This document shows positions 62,910-64,000 of a stretch of 64,000 nt of DNA, one piece after another. The notes under the pieces are model-generated. The model was not told where the DNA came from, made no database searches, and worked only from the letters and a program-made list of their open reading frames with translations. Position 1 is the stretch's first letter. The number at the start of each line of letters is the position of its first letter. A program made the translations under genes and the position numbers. Source of the stretch: Pseudomonadota bacterium (lineage in GTDB: Bacteria > Pseudomonadota > Alphaproteobacteria > Sphingomonadales > Sphingomonadaceae); contig JAEWBB010000026.1 in NCBI GenBank assembly GCA_023391375.1, positions 1 through 64,000 on the forward strand, in the 5' to 3' direction.

Positions 62910-64000
62910 TTAGGCGCTCAGGCGGTGCTCTGCGGGGACGGTAGAGACGATCGTTCCGCCCCCCAGCACGCGCTCACCATCGTAGAACACCGCGCTCTGG
63001 CCCGGGGCAACGCCATATTCCGGCTGGGCGAAGGTCACGGTCGACCCGTCCCAATGCGCCGGCACCGGCCGGGCCAGCGAGCGCACCTTCACCGAAGCGT
63101 CGGCTTGGCCCTCGCCCAGCCAGTTCACGCCGTCGACCCGTGCCGCGGCGACCGCCAGGGCGGTGCGCGGACCGACCACCACGCGGCGCTCGGCCGGGTC
63201 GATCCCCGTCACGTAGAGCGGTTCCGGCTGGCCGCCGATCTCCAGCCCGCGGCGCTGGCCGATCGTATAGCGGACCACGCCATCGTGCCGGCCGAGGACG
63301 CGCCCGTCGAGGTGGACAATGTCCCCCGGCGCGGCGGTTTCCGGTCGCAGCTTCTTGACCAGCCCGGCATAATTGCCGTCGGGCACGAAGCAGATGTCCT
63401 GGCTGTCGGGCTTGGCGGCCACCGCCAGCCCTTCCTCGGACGCGAGCCGGCGAACCTCGTCCTTCGGCAGGTCACCGAGCGGAAAGCGCAGATAGGCAAG
63501 CTGCTCGCGGGTAGTACCGTAAAGGAAATAGCTCTGGTCGCGCTCGGGCGAGCGGCCCTTCCACAGCTCGACCCGCCTGTCGTTTTCCACGCGCCGCACA
63601 TAATGGCCGGTGGCGAGGCAATCCGCACCCAACTCCTTCGCGAAGGCGATCAAATCGACGAACTTCACACCCTGGTTGCACATCGAGCAGGGCACCGGCG
63701 TGCGCCCCGCGGCATACTCGTCGGCGAACCGGTCGATCACGCCCTCGCGAAAGCGACTTTCGTAGTCGAGGACATAGTGCGGGATGCCGAGCCGGTCGCA
63801 GACCGTCTTGGCATCATAGATGTCCTGGCCAGCGCAGCAGGTGCCCGGCCGTTTCAGCGCCTCGCCATGGTCGTAGAGCTGGAGCGTGACGCCGATCACC
63901 TCCGCGCCGGTCCGGGCGGCCAGCGCGGCGACGACGCTGCTGTCGACGCCGCCCGACATGGCGACGACGATGCGCGCGCCGGGCCGGCCGGCACCGGAAA
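62910..64000 (-). CDS. mnmA: tRNA-specific 2-thiouridylase MnmA, 5' end cut by window edge
   Basis: ATP-dependent enzyme that thiolates U34 of tRNA. The frame remains open to the right edge: the residues before [11 protein letters not shown] read ARIVVA, so the ATG at 63959 is internal and the true start is outside. The PP-loop SGGVDSS, the catalytic cysteine in [10 protein letters not shown] and the second in [10 protein letters not shown], plus [10 protein letters not shown], are intact. Confidence 0.95.
   Translation of the reverse strand, partial: SGAGRPGARIVVAMSGGVDSSVVAALAARTGAEVIGVTLQLYDHGEALKRPGTCCAGQDIYDAKTVCDRLGIPHYVLDYESRFREGVIDRFADEYAAGRTPVPCSMCNQGVKFVDLIAFAKELGADCLATGHYVRRVENDRRVELWKGRSPERDQSYFLYGTTREQLAYLRFPLGDLPKDEVRRLASEEGLAVAAKPDSQDICFVPDGNYAGLVKKLRPETAAPGDIVHLDGRVLGRHDGVVRYTIGQRRGLEIGGQPEPLYVTGIDPAERRVVVGPRTALAVAAARVDGVNWLGEGQADASVKVRSLARPVPAHWDGSTVTFAQPEYGVAPGQSAVFYDGERVLGGGTIVSTVPAEHRLSA

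Overview
The window joins two unrelated kinds of DNA. Bases 1 to about 6,694-6,714 look actinobacterial (Rhodococcus/Nocardiaceae-like): a Tat-exported multicopper oxidase cut by the left edge, a BlaI repressor with its M56 peptidase partner, a short secreted M23 peptidase, a RidA protein, an Rv2578c-type radical SAM protein and a FadA6-type thiolase. From about 6,735 to the right end every gene looks like a Sphingomonadaceae (Alphaproteobacteria) chromosome: Tad pilus genes, HspQ, Obg, sphingolipid synthesis, serC-serA, purA, FabI, PdxH and MnmA. The switch happens inside a roughly 40-base intergenic gap with no integrase, tRNA, repeat or IS element, so a chimeric contig is more likely than a natural transfer.

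Layout of the sphingomonad part. 6.7-19.4 kb (minus strand): a complete tad/cpa operon, transcribed from two tandem Flp pilin genes through cpaB, cpaC, a small lipoprotein, three TadE/TadG-type pseudopilin genes, cpaE, cpaF, tadB, tadC, two TPR genes and the prepilin peptidase cpaA. Most genes overlap by 1-4 bases, and a terminator-like hairpin sits just after the pilins. 19.8-21.6 kb: a membrane protein and an M23 peptidase. 21.7-26.5 kb: an EmrAB-OprM-type drug efflux operon, divergent from its likely TetR repressor, with two palindromic operators between them. 26.6-32 kb: tRNA-Ser(CGA), hspQ, rplU-rpmA, a GNAT gene, a metal-dependent hydrolase/TetR pair and a serine beta-lactamase-fold protein.

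32-45.4 kb: obg, followed by what reads as a sphingolipid synthesis, modification and export neighbourhood. It holds a CerR-like epimerase (apparently with a CTG start), two DUF5706 (PycTM-like) membrane proteins, a dedicated acyl carrier protein with serine palmitoyltransferase, a CHASE3 hybrid histidine kinase, a Tam41-like nucleotidyltransferase with a DAGK-fold lipid kinase, LptF and LptG, a fatty-acid/sphingolipid desaturase and a GNAT-like protein that fits bacterial ceramide synthase. Sphingomonads carry glycosphingolipids in place of LPS, so LptFG here may serve sphingolipid export. This cluster, and the unexplained DUF5706 pair inside it, is the most interesting biology in the window.

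45.4-64 kb: an ordinary housekeeping region. It holds an SDR, exonuclease III, ErpA, an M23 peptidase, serC-serA behind a structured leader, two CDF cation exporters, an esterase, a membrane-tethered DsbA-like protein, purA, a methyltransferase, acylphosphatase, fabI, a YihY protein, a CbpA-type DnaJ, pdxH, a PhzF protein, a PilZ protein and mnmA, which is cut by the right edge. No CRISPR array, prophage, IS element or rRNA operon was seen.
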